The notes below the pieces were generated by a model, which was not told where the DNA came from, searched no databases, and worked only from the letters and a program-made list of their open reading frames with translations. Positions 54,201 to 59,954 of a stretch of DNA of 64,000 nt are shown here, in pieces. A program made the position numbers and the translations under genes. Location of the stretch: the NCBI RefSeq assembly GCF_021869535.1, contig NW_026262593.1, positions 70,644,322-70,708,321 on the forward strand, written 5' to 3'. Every line of letters starts with the position of its first letter. Position 1 is the first letter of the stretch. The DNA comes from Mytilus californianus. Its lineage: Eukaryota; Mollusca; Bivalvia; Mytilida; Mytilidae.

Positions 54201-54978
54201 ATCCAATAATAGTTATTATGGTGAAAAGATGTCTATTTTAGGGCAGTTGTAATGCTTTCAAAAATAGAAATGTATATACGTGCCATTTAACGTAATATAA
54301 AAACATGTTTATAAAATGGTTCCGGTTCATAACGTATGTAACTATTTCCCCCGACACATATAAACAATAATATGTGGAACGAGCCAGCAAAGACACAAAA
54401 TGTATTTGTTTTGAGTAAATCAGTGAAACGCTGAACAGTTGTAGATCATAATTAGCATTAATATTTCCCAAAGCCTTAGTCGCGCTTACATTTGTTGCTA
54501 TCAATTCTAGTTAATTCATTCCTTAAAGGTGCTGTGAAGCGGATAATACAGTATTTTTAAAAATATTATGACATCTTCTATATCCGGAAATAAAATTAGG
54601 AAACCAAATTATTTTTTATTTTATAGAAATAGCTTTTATTTGTTTATTTAGAAACGTGTCTCTAAGATTGTTTTTCTGTGGAGTATTCATTCATCGATGA
54701 AGCTTTCACTTCAATTTCGAAAACGGCTTTGTCTCTTAGATAATTTTATTTTACCTGATACCTATTTAACAGAACCTTTATCTTTTTCATAATACTTAAA
54801 CATTTTTCAGGATACACAAGAAGAATGGAGAAATGTATTTTATGTGTGTGCTGCCTTCAATGTTCTTGGAATTTTGGTGTATGGCTGTTTCTCTAGAGGA
54901 GAAATCCAAGAATGGGCAAAAGATGAAGAGGAAATTGTGATAGAAAAACAAAATGATAAGACGGAAACTAAATTGTGA
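27218..54978 (+). CDS. SLC17A5-like: SLC17 family anion transporter (sialin-type), 11 coding exons
   Basis: Joining 27218-27281, 37114-37319, 44554-44787, 46702-46789, 47132-47227, 47617-47747, 49328-49477, 50674-50806, 51942-52092, 53983-54073 and 54811-54978 gives one 1512-nt reading frame (503 residues), with GT/AG at every border. It is a 12-TM major-facilitator protein. Family blocks are '[10 protein letters not shown]' (46-55), '[13 protein letters not shown]' (108-120), the MFS loop '[11 protein letters not shown]' (119-129), '[10 protein letters not shown]' (182-191), '[13 protein letters not shown]' in exon 7, '[10 protein letters not shown]' in exon 8 and '[15 protein letters not shown]' in exon 10. 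Two N-glycosylation sites (N63, N72) lie in the first lumenal/extracellular loop, as in sialin. Members move sialate, acidic amino acids, phosphate or nucleotides across lysosomal, vesicular or plasma membranes. Sialin is the closest I can recall, but the substrate is not provable here. Three otherwise conserved polar residues are replaced (L164, T168, Q176). Any 5' UTR exon upstream is undetermined. Confidence 0.9.
28675..29340 (+). repeat. Dispersed ~600-bp repeat, near-complete copy, with Penelope-type tail insert
   Basis: Starts at 'ctgtacttagtgtctttttt', contains 'gttaggggagggttgggcgc' and 'ttagttttctcgtttaaatt', and ends at 'ggcaatcataccacatcttc'. At 28765-28905 it is interrupted or replaced by 'cctataccaagtcaggaata', a tail also present at 17625. 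Other copies: 37695, 39065/44159 (split), 53345 and 63655. Confidence 0.8.
29405..29550 (+). repeat. Short array of the ~30-bp 'cagtgttccacgat' repeat
   Basis: About four or five degenerate copies of the unit that forms the large array at 32085-33320. Both arrays are preceded by 'ctttttctacgatca'. Confidence 0.8.
29560..29710 (+). repeat. Partial 'ccttcaacacggag' dispersed repeat
   Basis: 'gaggccttcaacacggagcc' and 'gtacagcgcttttattgctg' mark a diverged, truncated copy of the family at 368-485 and 38512-38622. Confidence 0.5.
30485..30678 (+). mobile_element. Type A SINE, 5'-truncated
   Basis: Shares 'caatcttaattgactaggat', 'tccaccaataaaaactgg' and 'ccacgaaata' with the copy at 25384-25648. 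It ends in (aatc)n 'aaatcaaatcaaatcaaat'. The tRNA head is mostly lost. It lies in the middle of the inverted-repeat element. Confidence 0.8.
31105..31330 (+). repeat. Dispersed repeat 'agataccagagg' family, fuller copy
   Basis: Begins 'agaagaggggcgtaagatac' and ends 'gatcctgctccacatgtg'. It matches the reverse-oriented copies at 24530, 51225, 56985 and 57760 and the plus copies at 7800 and 45838. The minus-strand frames here translate the repeat and are not genes. Confidence 0.85.
32085..33320 (+). repeat. Large array of ~30-bp repeats (about 40 copies)
   Basis: Units such as 'cacgatcagtctcattttct' and 'cagtgttc' repeat every 29-32 bp with many substitutions. All three plus frames stay open for long stretches because the unit rarely carries stops; the 95-138-codon frames here are repeats of S, Q, F, H and I and have no domain. 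It sits inside intron 1. Confidence 0.93.
33321..34070. other. No feature seen
   Basis: Intronic AT-rich sequence without supported features. Confidence 0.5.
34085..34191 (+). mobile_element. Type A SINE, 3' part
   Basis: 'ggttctcttcgggcactccg', 'cctccacgaaatagcaaata' and 'gtgctgaaagtggcgttaaa' match the other type A copies. It ends in (caat)n. Confidence 0.8.
34701..34868. mobile_element. Hairpin/MITE with ~80-bp arms
   Basis: The arms 'ttaaattataagaaacgact...' and '...cagtcatttcttaattaaa' pair through 'ttctgtctatt' / 'atagacagaa' and 'gtgcacac' / 'gtgtgcac' to a centre 'cccgctacgcggg' near 34784. A few mismatches. No coding. Confidence 0.8.
35204..35352. mobile_element. Hairpin/MITE with ~70-bp arms
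   Basis: 'caattactgtcttttgtttc' at the left end pairs with 'cgaaagacagtaattg' at the right. The inner arms 'attgacttttgaaaaac' and 'gtttttcaaaagtcaat' are perfect. The centre is 'cggccgttggcc' near 35279. No coding. Confidence 0.8.
36313..36672. mobile_element. MITE with ~105-bp terminal inverted repeats
   Basis: The left TIR 36313-36419 ('atagactgttttcatattac', 'cgacttttgactccgga', 'ttcgacaggttacctt') pairs with 36567-36672 ('gttgctcttagtacccgagt' to 'gtcggtaatatt...gtctat'). The ~150-bp middle is unique. No ORF. The autonomous partner is unknown. Confidence 0.85.
37114..37319 (+). CDS. SLC17A5-like: SLC17 exon 2 (TM1 and first loop)
   Basis: Acceptor 'tttcag', donor 'gtatat'. Codes Asp22 (split) to Glu90. 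'[16 protein letters not shown]' leads into TM1 and '[16 protein letters not shown]', with Arg48 in the family-conserved LRVN position. The loop carries N63-I-T and N72-S-S glycosylation sequons. Confidence 0.9.
37695..37945 (+). repeat. Dispersed ~600-bp repeat, 3' part
   Basis: 'tgtggttgtcgtttgttgct' to 'caatcataccacatcttctt'. The 89-codon open frame across it is repeat-derived. Confidence 0.8.
38215..38285 (+). repeat. 'gattgccaatgagacaacta' repeat fragment
   Basis: 'tgattgccaatgagacaact' followed by 'atccatcagag'. The same motif, adjacent to other repeat pieces, is at 22340, 27515 and 38490. Confidence 0.6.
38470..38622 (+). repeat. Dispersed repeat 'ccttcaacacggag' family, copy 2
   Basis: Includes 'tgccaatgagacaactctcc' followed by 'aagtcacaatgtataaaaag' and 'caacacggagccttgg'. 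This fuller copy shows that the 368-485 copy is 5'-truncated. Confidence 0.85.
39065..39217 (+). repeat. Dispersed ~600-bp repeat, left half of a split copy
   Basis: Runs from 'gctaacatgtttaaccccga' to 'gtttgaattgttttacatt' and is then cut by the Ngaro-like element. It resumes at 44159. Confidence 0.9.
39218..39317 (-). repeat. Split direct repeat B2 (outer 3' end of Ngaro-like element)
   Basis: Begins on the plus strand 'gtcttctctataccttatgt' and ends 'gctgcttgtgtata'. About 95 of 100 positions match B1 at 39917-40016. Confidence 0.92.
39753..39918 (-). repeat. Split direct repeat A2
   Basis: Plus strand 'aaaaatttgatgttcactca' to 'cggaaattaggaagt'. It differs from A1 (43994-44158) by one A in a homopolymer and a few substitutions. 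It overlaps B1 by the two bases GT at 39917-39918. Confidence 0.93.
39917..40016 (-). repeat. Split direct repeat B1
   Basis: The internal copy of B, directly abutting A2. The junction 'aggaagtcttctc' is what circularisation of the ends would produce. Confidence 0.92.
40107..41138 (-). pseudogene. Ngaro-like tyrosine recombinase, one in-frame TAG
   Basis: Begins at ATG 41138-41136, overlapping the RT ORF stop as ATGA. The N-terminal region resembles a SAM-like core-binding domain ('[18 protein letters not shown]'). The catalytic domain has '[18 protein letters not shown]' (first Arg), '[15 protein letters not shown]' (Lys), '[15 protein letters not shown]' (HxxR) and '[14 protein letters not shown]' (nucleophilic Tyr). 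TAG at 40413-40415 follows 'AHLDIC'; the same frame continues '[16 protein letters not shown]' and on to the stop near 40107, so a single nonsense codon separates the two halves. All catalytic residues are otherwise present. It would insert circular DNA by a crossover at a short shared core. Confidence 0.85.
41135..42727 (-). CDS. Ngaro-like RT palm, RNase H and C-terminal domain
   Basis: This is the in-frame continuation after the TAG at 42728-42730; the first ATG of the open part is at 42574. It reads 'SAYHHLEI', '[20 protein letters not shown]', catalytic '[11 protein letters not shown]', then RNase H blocks '[16 protein letters not shown]' (Asp), '[13 protein letters not shown]' (Glu), '[13 protein letters not shown]' (Asp) and '[15 protein letters not shown]' (Asp). 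A conserved tail ('[17 protein letters not shown]', '[15 protein letters not shown]', '[13 protein letters not shown]') follows. It occurs in relatives but I cannot name its activity; DIRS elements often carry a methyltransferase-like domain here. It ends TGA 41137-41135. Confidence 0.85.
   Translation of the reverse strand, partial: SAYHHLEILEEHRTYLGFSWDFNGITKYFVFNVLPFGLASAGHIFTKVLKEVIKYWRNQGLKIIMYLDDGLGGANDFQSAERTSSYIRSSLSEFGILIADEKCVWYPQQNMTWIGLVWDMEFGKLRVSSERIERLVDVISKILFGVGKDKILNSAKFVAGIVGQNISMQSVLGNLVRLRTRELYNCILLRASWKSLVALTAPAVEELRYWLNSVTQLNEKGNDLHESDVCDLLAFTDASEVGFGGYIVPVVDSICAESVCDSLEILTDCGLELPGNSLNTVTVVGSWTVLESGKSSTWRELEAVRRTVKSSLRCLENHCLKLNTDNKNVTSIVKNGSKKSELQNIACELNYLCSENNIKIKPHWIPREQNKIADGLSRYSDCDDWGIEESVFQMLDRLWGRHTIDRFATDYNAKCSRFNFKCWCKNTEAIDAFSQNWFSENNWLVPPPNVVCKVIRKLCSDEANCTLVVPLWYSSPYWLMLHAIFGNMKHFITDKHHIMNISPVVPGRGNNGVFGKHMKFSLIAFKIRFG
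42728..43984 (-). pseudogene. Ngaro-like Gag/zinc knuckle and RT N-terminus, ends at in-frame TAG
   Basis: I prefer the start '[20 protein letters not shown]' at 43984, just inside A1, because the upstream 21 codons lie in the terminal repeat. Residues ~20-120 are coiled-coil-like and charged, followed by a basic K/R/P-rich stretch, then a CCHC zinc knuckle '[14 protein letters not shown]', then the RT N-terminus ('[12 protein letters not shown]', '[18 protein letters not shown]', 'GIFWFRYDL'). TAG 42728-42730 falls between 'RYDL' and 'SAYHH', a position usually held by Lys or Gln in this RT block. The frame is intact on both sides. Confidence 0.85.
43994..44158 (-). repeat. Split direct repeat A1 (outer 5' end of Ngaro-like element)
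   Basis: The plus-strand end 'cggaaattaggaagt' abuts host 'catttcggggcctttt'. It overlaps the region just upstream of the Gag ORF and should contain its promoter. Confidence 0.92.
44159..44306 (+). repeat. Dispersed ~600-bp repeat, right half of the split copy
   Basis: Continues 'catttcggggccttttatag' to 'caatcataccacatcttctt'. It is the other side of the repeat cut at 39217. Confidence 0.9.
44554..44787 (+). CDS. SLC17A5-like: SLC17 exon 3 (TM2-TM4)
   Basis: Acceptor 'tttatag', donor 'gtaagt'; exactly 78 codons, residues 91-168. '[20 protein letters not shown]' is followed by '[19 protein letters not shown]', the classic SLC17 TM2 and motif A. It ends '[12 protein letters not shown]'; in sialin the corresponding positions of L164 and T168 are acidic. 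Confidence 0.93.
44840..44990 (+). repeat. Dispersed repeat 'aaattcaaaacggaaaatcc'
   Basis: 'gaggaaaattcaaaacggaa' and 'ggcaaaataaaaagctcaaa' match 47845-47945. Non-coding, intronic. Confidence 0.75.
45370..45482 (+). repeat. 56-bp tandem duplication
   Basis: Two copies of a unit containing 'aaccctaaatataagctagc' and 'gtacaatgt' start at about 45371 and 45427. Confidence 0.88.
45838..46030 (+). repeat. Dispersed repeat 'agataccagagg' family, diverged copy
   Basis: 'gagaggcgaaagataccaaa' and 'aaactgaccatgccatggca' mark the family. Intron 3 of the transporter. The remaining 46031-46701 shows no feature. Confidence 0.75.
46702..46789 (+). CDS. SLC17A5-like: SLC17 exon 4
   Basis: Acceptor 'gacag', donor 'gtaacg'; residues 169-197 plus the first base of Gly198. 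'[20 protein letters not shown]' carries the family motif [11 protein letters not shown]176 is at the position that is His in sialin. Confidence 0.92.
47132..47227 (+). CDS. SLC17A5-like: SLC17 exon 5
   Basis: Acceptor 'attaag', donor 'gtaaat'; residues 199-229 plus one base. Codes '[20 protein letters not shown]' and '[11 protein letters not shown]', the TM5 region. Confidence 0.9.
47617..47747 (+). CDS. SLC17A5-like: SLC17 exon 6
   Basis: Acceptor 'ctgtag', donor 'gtgaag'; residues 231-273. '[20 protein letters not shown]' and '[13 protein letters not shown]' match the conserved D-x-P-x-x-H-P-x-I-S...E segment that starts the central cytosolic loop. Confidence 0.93.
47845..47945 (+). repeat. 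Dispersed repeat 'aaattcaaaacggaaagtcc', second copy
   Basis: Matches 44840-44990. It lies in intron 6, about 100 bp after the exon 6 donor. Confidence 0.75.
48440..48616. mobile_element. pogo/Tc1-like MITE, 177 bp, TA target
   Basis: TIRs 'cagtaaaacctgactaaacc' and the complement of 'ggtttaatcaggtttcactg' match with about three differences over ~25 bp and are flanked by TA on each side (48438-48439, 48617-48618). The 'CAGTxAAACCTG' start is typical of pogo/Tigger-type TIRs. No coding; a non-autonomous element in intron 6. Confidence 0.8.
48850..48880 (+). repeat. Poly(A) tract
   Basis: A run of about 20 A in intronic AT-rich DNA. It produces a spurious low-complexity frame on each strand. 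Confidence 0.85.
49328..49477 (+). CDS. SLC17A5-like: SLC17 exon 7 (TM7)
   Basis: Acceptor 'ttctag', donor 'gtgagt'; 50 codons, residues 274-323. '[20 protein letters not shown]' then '[19 protein letters not shown]' is the highly conserved VPW...NW..YTLLT.LP block. Confidence 0.93.
50105..50260 (+). repeat. Dispersed repeat 'aaagagacaacaaccc' family
   Basis: 'gtgtcaaagagacaacaacc' and 'aacggagcgagaaaatcccg' match 52448-52580. Intron 7. The short ORF here is repeat-derived. Confidence 0.7.
50674..50806 (+). CDS. SLC17A5-like: SLC17 exon 8 (TM8 and loop)
   Basis: Acceptor 'tttcag', donor 'gtaaat'; residues 324-367 plus one base. '[20 protein letters not shown]' and '[20 protein letters not shown]' fit the conserved NG.LSALPY...SG..AD.LR...LST..RR. 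Confidence 0.93.
51225..51420 (-). repeat. Dispersed repeat 'agataccagagg' family, minus copy
   Basis: 'cagtttttggtagggtttgt', 'gttgctcagtctttagtttt' and 'agccatggcgttgtcaattt' are the reverse complement of the family. Intron 8. Confidence 0.8.
51942..52092 (+). CDS. SLC17A5-like: SLC17 exon 9 (TM9-TM10)
   Basis: Acceptor 'acttag', donor 'gtaagt'; residues 368 (split) to 417 plus two bases. '[20 protein letters not shown]' then '[17 protein letters not shown]', matching the family's GF...G...NHLDIAP segment with F for I. Confidence 0.93.
52448..52580 (+). repeat. Dispersed repeat 'aaagagacaacaacc' family, second copy
   Basis: 'gtaaaagagacaacaaccag' and 'caacgaagcgagaaaatttc' pair with 50105-50260. 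Intron 9. Confidence 0.7.
52650..52865 (+). repeat. Dispersed ~600-bp repeat, diverged copy
   Basis: 'ctgtcctaggttagggagaa', 'tctgtcccaaatcaggaata' and 'attgatcattgttgaaagc' mark a worn copy of the family. Confidence 0.65.
53345..53840 (+). repeat. Dispersed ~600-bp repeat, best full-length copy
   Basis: Runs from 'cagatctgtacttagtgtct' through 'tttgtatccatctaatgagt', 'ttaacccagccacattcttt' and 'tgaattgtttcatatttttc' to 'tgacaatcataccacatctc'. It serves as the reference for the other copies. No coding capacity; class unknown. Confidence 0.85.
53983..54073 (+). CDS. SLC17A5-like: SLC17 exon 10 (TM11)
   Basis: Acceptor 'tgtcag', donor 'gtatgt'; completes Lys418 and codes residues 419-448, '[20 protein letters not shown]' then '[10 protein letters not shown]', one of the most conserved SLC17 segments. 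Confidence 0.95.
54811..54978 (+). CDS. SLC17A5-like: SLC17 exon 11 (TM12, stop)
   Basis: Acceptor 'tttcag'; 55 codons and TGA 54976-54978. '[20 protein letters not shown]' is TM12, followed by '[12 protein letters not shown]' and an acidic-basic cytosolic tail ending 'DKTETKL'. An AATAAA lies at 54982-54987, only four bases after the stop, and another near 55308, which is a more plausible poly(A) signal. Confidence 0.93.
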   Translation, partial: DTQEEWRNVFYVCAAFNVLGILVYGCFSRGEIQEWAKDEEEIVIEKQNDKTETKL

Positions 54979-56440
54979 TCAAATAAATATATAAAACAAT
55001 CCACCTAAAAACTGTTACAGAATTTGATTGTTCATATATGTTTGTTGGTGTTCTACGCCACATTGTTACCAGTCTTGATTGACGGAGATTCCCATAGAGG
55101 CTTTAATGAATACATCTCCCTCATACAAATCTCTGATTCCTTTTCCGGATTTGGCTACACTTTAGTTCACTTTGGTGTGATCATCTCCTCAACGTTTGTA
55201 TGAGTTTTGGATTATTGAATATTTTGTCCTCGACCATCACTGATGAGACATTCCGGTAAAATGTTTGTTTTCTACATAGCTTACTTTTATATTCCTTCAA
55301 AAAATGAAATAAACCAAAAATAAGATTACAACGATTTTACTACCGCGTTCCTTAACTAGAAATGTCACCCACCCAGTAACTACTGTTTGGTATTCAATTG
55401 AAAATTAGTTTGAAATTTCATTCAGTAAAGATTATCTCATACGGTTTTGTTGTTCTGTATATGTCCTTTAGATTTTCTAGGTCTCAGTTACATTCCTCTC
55501 CTACATTTTTTTTCTTTATAGTACCTATTATAGGTCATACATATATATTGAAAGAATTGTAAGAGTGCATTTCATAATAAAAATCATCAATAATACACGG
55601 TAAAAGTTTTGAACACAACACGCGCTTATCGTCTACAAAAGACTCATCAGTGACGCTCGAATCAAACAAATAAAAAAGCAATAAGAAGGCATTTTGGACC
55701 CAATTTCCGAAAAGTTTTGCCAAATACACACGTACAACTAAGGTAATCCATTTCTAGGGTAGACAATCCATAGGTTTGCGAAAAATGCAAGATTTGTCGA
55801 CTTTTAATTTATTAATGTGACCTTATCAATGATATTTCGTGTCAACACAGAAGTGCTGACTACTAGACTAGTGATACCCTCGGGACGGAGACCCCACCGG
55901 TAGTGGCATCGAACAAGTGATTGTACAAAACAATTATTTTTGATACAAGACTATAATTTATCTCACTATAAAACTATACAACAAAAGTCATTGCAACGGA
56001 ATTACGATTTAATTGGTATAATTCATCTTAAAGCCAGAAACTTATTAAATATGAAAATGTAATGTACATAATTCACGGGGAGGAAACGGGAAAAGCCAAA
56101 CATTCTTAGGTATTTTCGTACGCTTCGACCTATAAAAATACCATATTTGTCCTATGAAAATCGAAATAATTTGGCATTATATTTGACCACATTTTACACC
56201 TCGCTAACGCTCAGTGTACAATATCGACAAATATAATGCCTACTCATGTTAAAATGAGCATAGAGCATGATATGAAGGAACAATTTCTTAAACAAACTAT
56301 GACAAAATATAACACATACCGTTAGAATTCGCTTGGTAATCAAATTATACAAAATGAAATAATACAAAGAGTTACCTTAAATCTAGATATTTTAGATTTT
56401 GATAGGTAATAATGTGCGCATAGAACATATTTTTCATATG
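54979..56440. other. Transporter 3' flank; only a short repeat piece
   Basis: 'aaaagttttgaacacaacac...aaaagactcatcagtgacgc' (55600-55670) resembles 'cataagactcatcagtggcg' at 38037. A partial inverted pair 'ggcattatatttg'/'caaatataatgcc' lies at about 56173-56241. No ORF is supported. Confidence 0.5.
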
Positions 56441-56454
56441 AAATTGTGTTAGTT

Positions 56455-56565
56455 GTTTTAATATTTGTATCGATCTGAGGATTTTCAACTTATTTGCATA
56501 GTTTATGCTTATGGATGTGGTGTTGTTGCACCACTGCCACAAGTGTCATGTTTAACACATTCTAA
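56455..56565 (+). repeat. Dispersed ~600-bp repeat, short diverged piece
   Basis: 'tttgtatcgatctgaggatt', 'tgcatagtttatgcttatg' and 'gcaccactgccacaagtgtc' align with the middle of the family. Confidence 0.55.
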
Positions 56566-56979
56566 TACTGTTTCCACGTAGAACGACACGACTTGTCTAT
56601 AACAAACAAAGCCCTTATCATGTTAATTGCCGTTAAATATCTTATAATCAAAAACACACTTCGTACCAAGTTCAAGTATCATCTGTTCGATATTGCAGGG
56701 CTTGCGTATCCTATCCTGATTTCTTGAGATGGTGTTTCTGCTTACAAGTAAGCTATTAAACTAAGAGTTCCAAGCCAATGTGTTGCTCATGTAAGTACAA
56801 AACCAGTGATAAGTCTACTTTAGTAGGTCACATTCGGGCAAAAAGAGGACGGGATTATGGTTACGACGATTGGAACATACCAGGTATTCGTTGTAATCTG
56901 TAAAACAGATATTTTATAACGGTCAACTACCTCGTGATGCCGTCCGTAAAATTTTCGAATGGATGATGTCCACTTCACC

Positions 56980-57200
56980 GGGTTAACGTGTGGACCAAGA
57001 TCTGCTTACCTTCCGAAATGCCAGAGATCACCCAATCCCTCCGGGTTTGTTGGGGTTCGTGTTGCTCAGTCTTGTTTTGTTTATTGTGTTTTGAATACTG
57101 GTGTATGTCTCTTGGTCTTTTTTCTCTTTTTGCCATGGAGTTGCCAGTTTATTTTCGACTTGTTAGTTTGAATGTCCATTCGATAGGTATTTCGGTATTC
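56980..57200 (-). repeat. Dispersed repeat 'agataccagagg' family, minus copy
   Basis: 'gtggaccaagatctgcttac', 'ggggttcgtgttgctcagtc' and 'gccatggagttgccagttta'. Two short overlapping frames here are repeat-derived. Confidence 0.8.
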
Positions 57201-57755
57201 ATATCTTTGATGACGCTCGAAACAAAAATACTTTGAAAATCGAAAACCTAATACTTACCCCAAATATCATCATCGGTTTCAATAATGATGGGTTTTATTT
57301 AATATCACCAGTTATGTAATTTACGATTAATGCCTCATCGGGTGATGGTCTACGTCAAAAACTTATTTACAAATTTTTAAGAGCTGATTTAACCGAAAAG
57401 AGCAAAGAAGAGATGATCTCAGCTATTTCTCTTTTTTATAGCTTGTACCTGATTAAGGTTACTTAAAAGTCAAAAGAAAGACACTTGAAAATTTCAATGA
57501 CAGTTTTCAGCGAGGTTTATGTTTCCTATTCCGAGCTTCGACACGTCCGCAATTATTGATGGTTGGAATTGTCCCGATTTACGTGTTAGAGAGGAACCAC
57601 TCTTAACGACAACAACAACCATATGACCTATATTTATTTCTGTCACAGGGTCATACTGTTGATATAAACCTACTGGGATTATAAATTTAACCGAAAAAAT
57701 ATACCGAAAAAAATTTTCAACAATTTAACGTATTCCATAATATAAATAAATTATT
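57201..57755. other. No feature firmly seen
   Basis: A stretch at 57330-57460 reads 'ASSGDGLRQKLIYKFLRADL' on the plus strand and could be a scrap of a mobile-element protein, but the frame soon closes. Confidence 0.35.
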
Positions 57756-57759
57756 CAGC

Positions 57760-57895
57760 AGTCCTTTAGTTTTCTATGTTGTGTGATCTGTACTATCATT
57801 TGTCTGTTTGTCTTATTAGTTTTGGCCATGGCGTTGTCAGTTTGTTTTCGATCTATGAGTTTGACTGTACCTCTGGTATTTTTCGTCCCTCTCTT
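57760..57895 (-). repeat. Dispersed repeat 'agataccagagg' family, short minus copy
   Basis: 'ttggccatggcgttgtcagt', 'tgttttcgatctatgagttt' and 'gactgtacctctggtatttt' are the reverse complement of the family's most conserved part. Confidence 0.8.
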
Positions 57896-58239
57896 TGATG
57901 TTTGTGTTAATTTTCATTTTAATGGAATAACTGCCAATAGAAATTTTATTTTGTTTTAAAATTTTCTACTGATGTCGCTTGTTTTTAGTTATACAATATA
58001 GGTTATGTGGTAAAAATGTTTGTCAATAAATAAACTGACCATAGATACAAGGATGAAAATTTTGAAGGAGTTTAGCAGTTGAAATCCGAGTCGACAATCA
58101 TTAACGTGATTTACTTGTAGATTATAAAGATCTTCTTCAAAATCTGACTATTGGAATAGGTACATTATAAATAAACTTTAAAAGTTGTAAATGTAAATAT
58201 CCACTGTCTCTTTTGTATTGTATATACAAAAATAAATCT

Positions 58240-58560
58240 CGTCTACGGATTAGAGTGTAACCTGTGTTGACTGGTATTAGTCGGCGAAACGAAAGGAAGG
58301 TTTGATAAACGTATGTGCGGCCATATATCAGACATCAACAACAATGAAAACGACATTGTTTACCAGCATTTTAATCAGCCTGGTCATTCAATCCTTTCTA
58401 TGCAGTTCACATCATCGAAACAAATATACCACAGGACTAACAATTCTCATCTTGCAACACCTCTCCGTCGACAAAAGGAAAACTACTGGATTCAAACCAT
58501 TGGGAACTGCGACACCATACGGTTACAATGCCAAACATTGATGGTATATGTATTATTTCC
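58240..58560 (+). pseudogene. Penelope-like GIY-YIG endonuclease fragment, frameshifted
   Basis: From about 58278 one frame reads 'VLVGETKGRFDKRMCGHISD' and 'VYQHFNQPGHSILSMQF'. After a shift it continues 'IYHRTNNSHLATPLRRQKE' and, in another frame, 'LGTATPYGYNAKH'. This is the C-terminal GIY-YIG nuclease domain of Penelope-like elements, which nicks DNA for insertion. Several frame changes make it non-functional. Confidence 0.75.
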
Positions 58561-58599
58561 CGAACCTCCATTCAAACCAATTCAGATTTACAGCTATTA

Positions 58600-59440
58600 T
58601 CTCTGACATTGCTAGTCACAGATTCTTCAAACCAATTTGCATTGTAAAAGGTGAAAAGGAGAGAAGATCCTTTGCATAAAATTTCTTTGCCAACAATGGT
58701 CTCGATGCCATCAACTTGAGCAATATCCGTCATCATAAATCAGTTCACTTGAAAAACTTCCCTATTGTAAAGATCAATCTGTACCTTTAATCCCCTTAAC
58801 CCATACCAAATTTTAATTCAAGATGAAGAACTGGACCTTCCTTGGACTGTATTGAAAACCTAACCTTCATACGTGTCCTTACAAACAACGTTATATTGCT
58901 GGCAAGTTTTCAACGAAATTTCTTTCTGAATCATTAGCATTATTTGTATAAGCAATCAAAGCCGGGCTTCAAATTATTGTGAAACTACCTATTCTAGAGG
59001 TGGCGTGATTCAGATGCAGATACTAAATAAAATCCAAAGATAGTTTGAGTACATACAGTCTAATTATCTTTCATCTTGCAATAGTATTTAAACATTTGAA
59101 TTTCTAACACTTTATAAAGTATTCCCAATTCCAAACTAAAAAACAAATTGAAAGAGTTGGTACTAATTCATTTCATAAAAAAAATGAGCAACGTGAATAC
59201 AAGTATATTGTCTTGGGATTGGATAAATCATACTTTGTTAAAATATACTCTGATTCGAACAAAAAATTCTCTGAAACTGACATTATCAAGATGTTTGATT
59301 TTTTATTGTAAAATATTTGTTACGTTTGGAGGACTTGTTTTTCAACTAACAATCGGCATTCACATGGGAACCAACTGTGCTCCGATTATTAACTTTCTAT
59401 TTCCATGTAGCAGTATTCAAGCAGCACCTGCATAAGTAGT
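58600..59440 (+). pseudogene. Penelope-like N-terminal and RT fragments, decayed
   Basis: After the nuclease fragment the plus strand reads, across many stops and shifts, 'ANNGLDAINLSNIRHHKSVH', then 'WDKSYFVKIYSDSNKKFSE', 'TDIIKMFDFLL', 'FVTFGGLVFQLTIGIHMGTN' and 'CAPIINFLF'. The last two are the Penelope RT block usually reading GxxFxQxxGxPMGxxxAP. RT normally precedes the nuclease in one element, so this order means a second copy follows the first head to tail. Confidence 0.7.
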
Positions 59441-59498
59441 ATATATCTCCCAGTTGATACGATATTCTAGGGCTTGCATTTCCATTCATGATTCCCTT

Positions 59499-59954
59499 TA
59501 TAGGTTGCACTTTGTAAATACAGCTGTTTCTCAAACCACGCCTCTTTTGGGGAGATTTAGAATATTCATAGAAAATTAATTTTGTTTACATACTGGTTCC
59601 CAGTTATGCTCTCTGTGTTCCATCTCATAGAGACATAACTTGGGAATGTTACCAGTAAATATACATGTGCATATTGTTTACATTGAAATATGTGGTAACC
59701 CTTCATTCGAGGTAGGGGTAGTTAAGAAAATTAGTGTTAGTTTAAACTCTGAAAAGTTCAGGGCATATAAACGTTGAAAATATGCCGCACAGCCCTATAT
59801 TTTGACCTTTGAAAAAAATTGTAGTGCATATGAACTTTCAATTCTAGGATAAGATTTTGTTCAAAACTTCATAGTAAAAGTGGTACAGTTTTAGCCGTAA
59901 AAGGAGTTCCTATGGGAAATTGCATTGCCAATATTTACAGAAATGCAACCTATA
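59499..59954. mobile_element. 456-bp TIR element, copy 1
   Basis: Begins 'tataggttgcactttgtaaa' and ends 'tttacagaaatgcaacctata'-type complement. The terminal 10 bp are perfect inverted repeats and the next ~15 bp imperfect. Consistent with a MITE (TAGGTTGC...GCAACCTA) flanked by a TA duplication. No ORF. One mismatch to copy 2 was found by eye. Confidence 0.8.
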
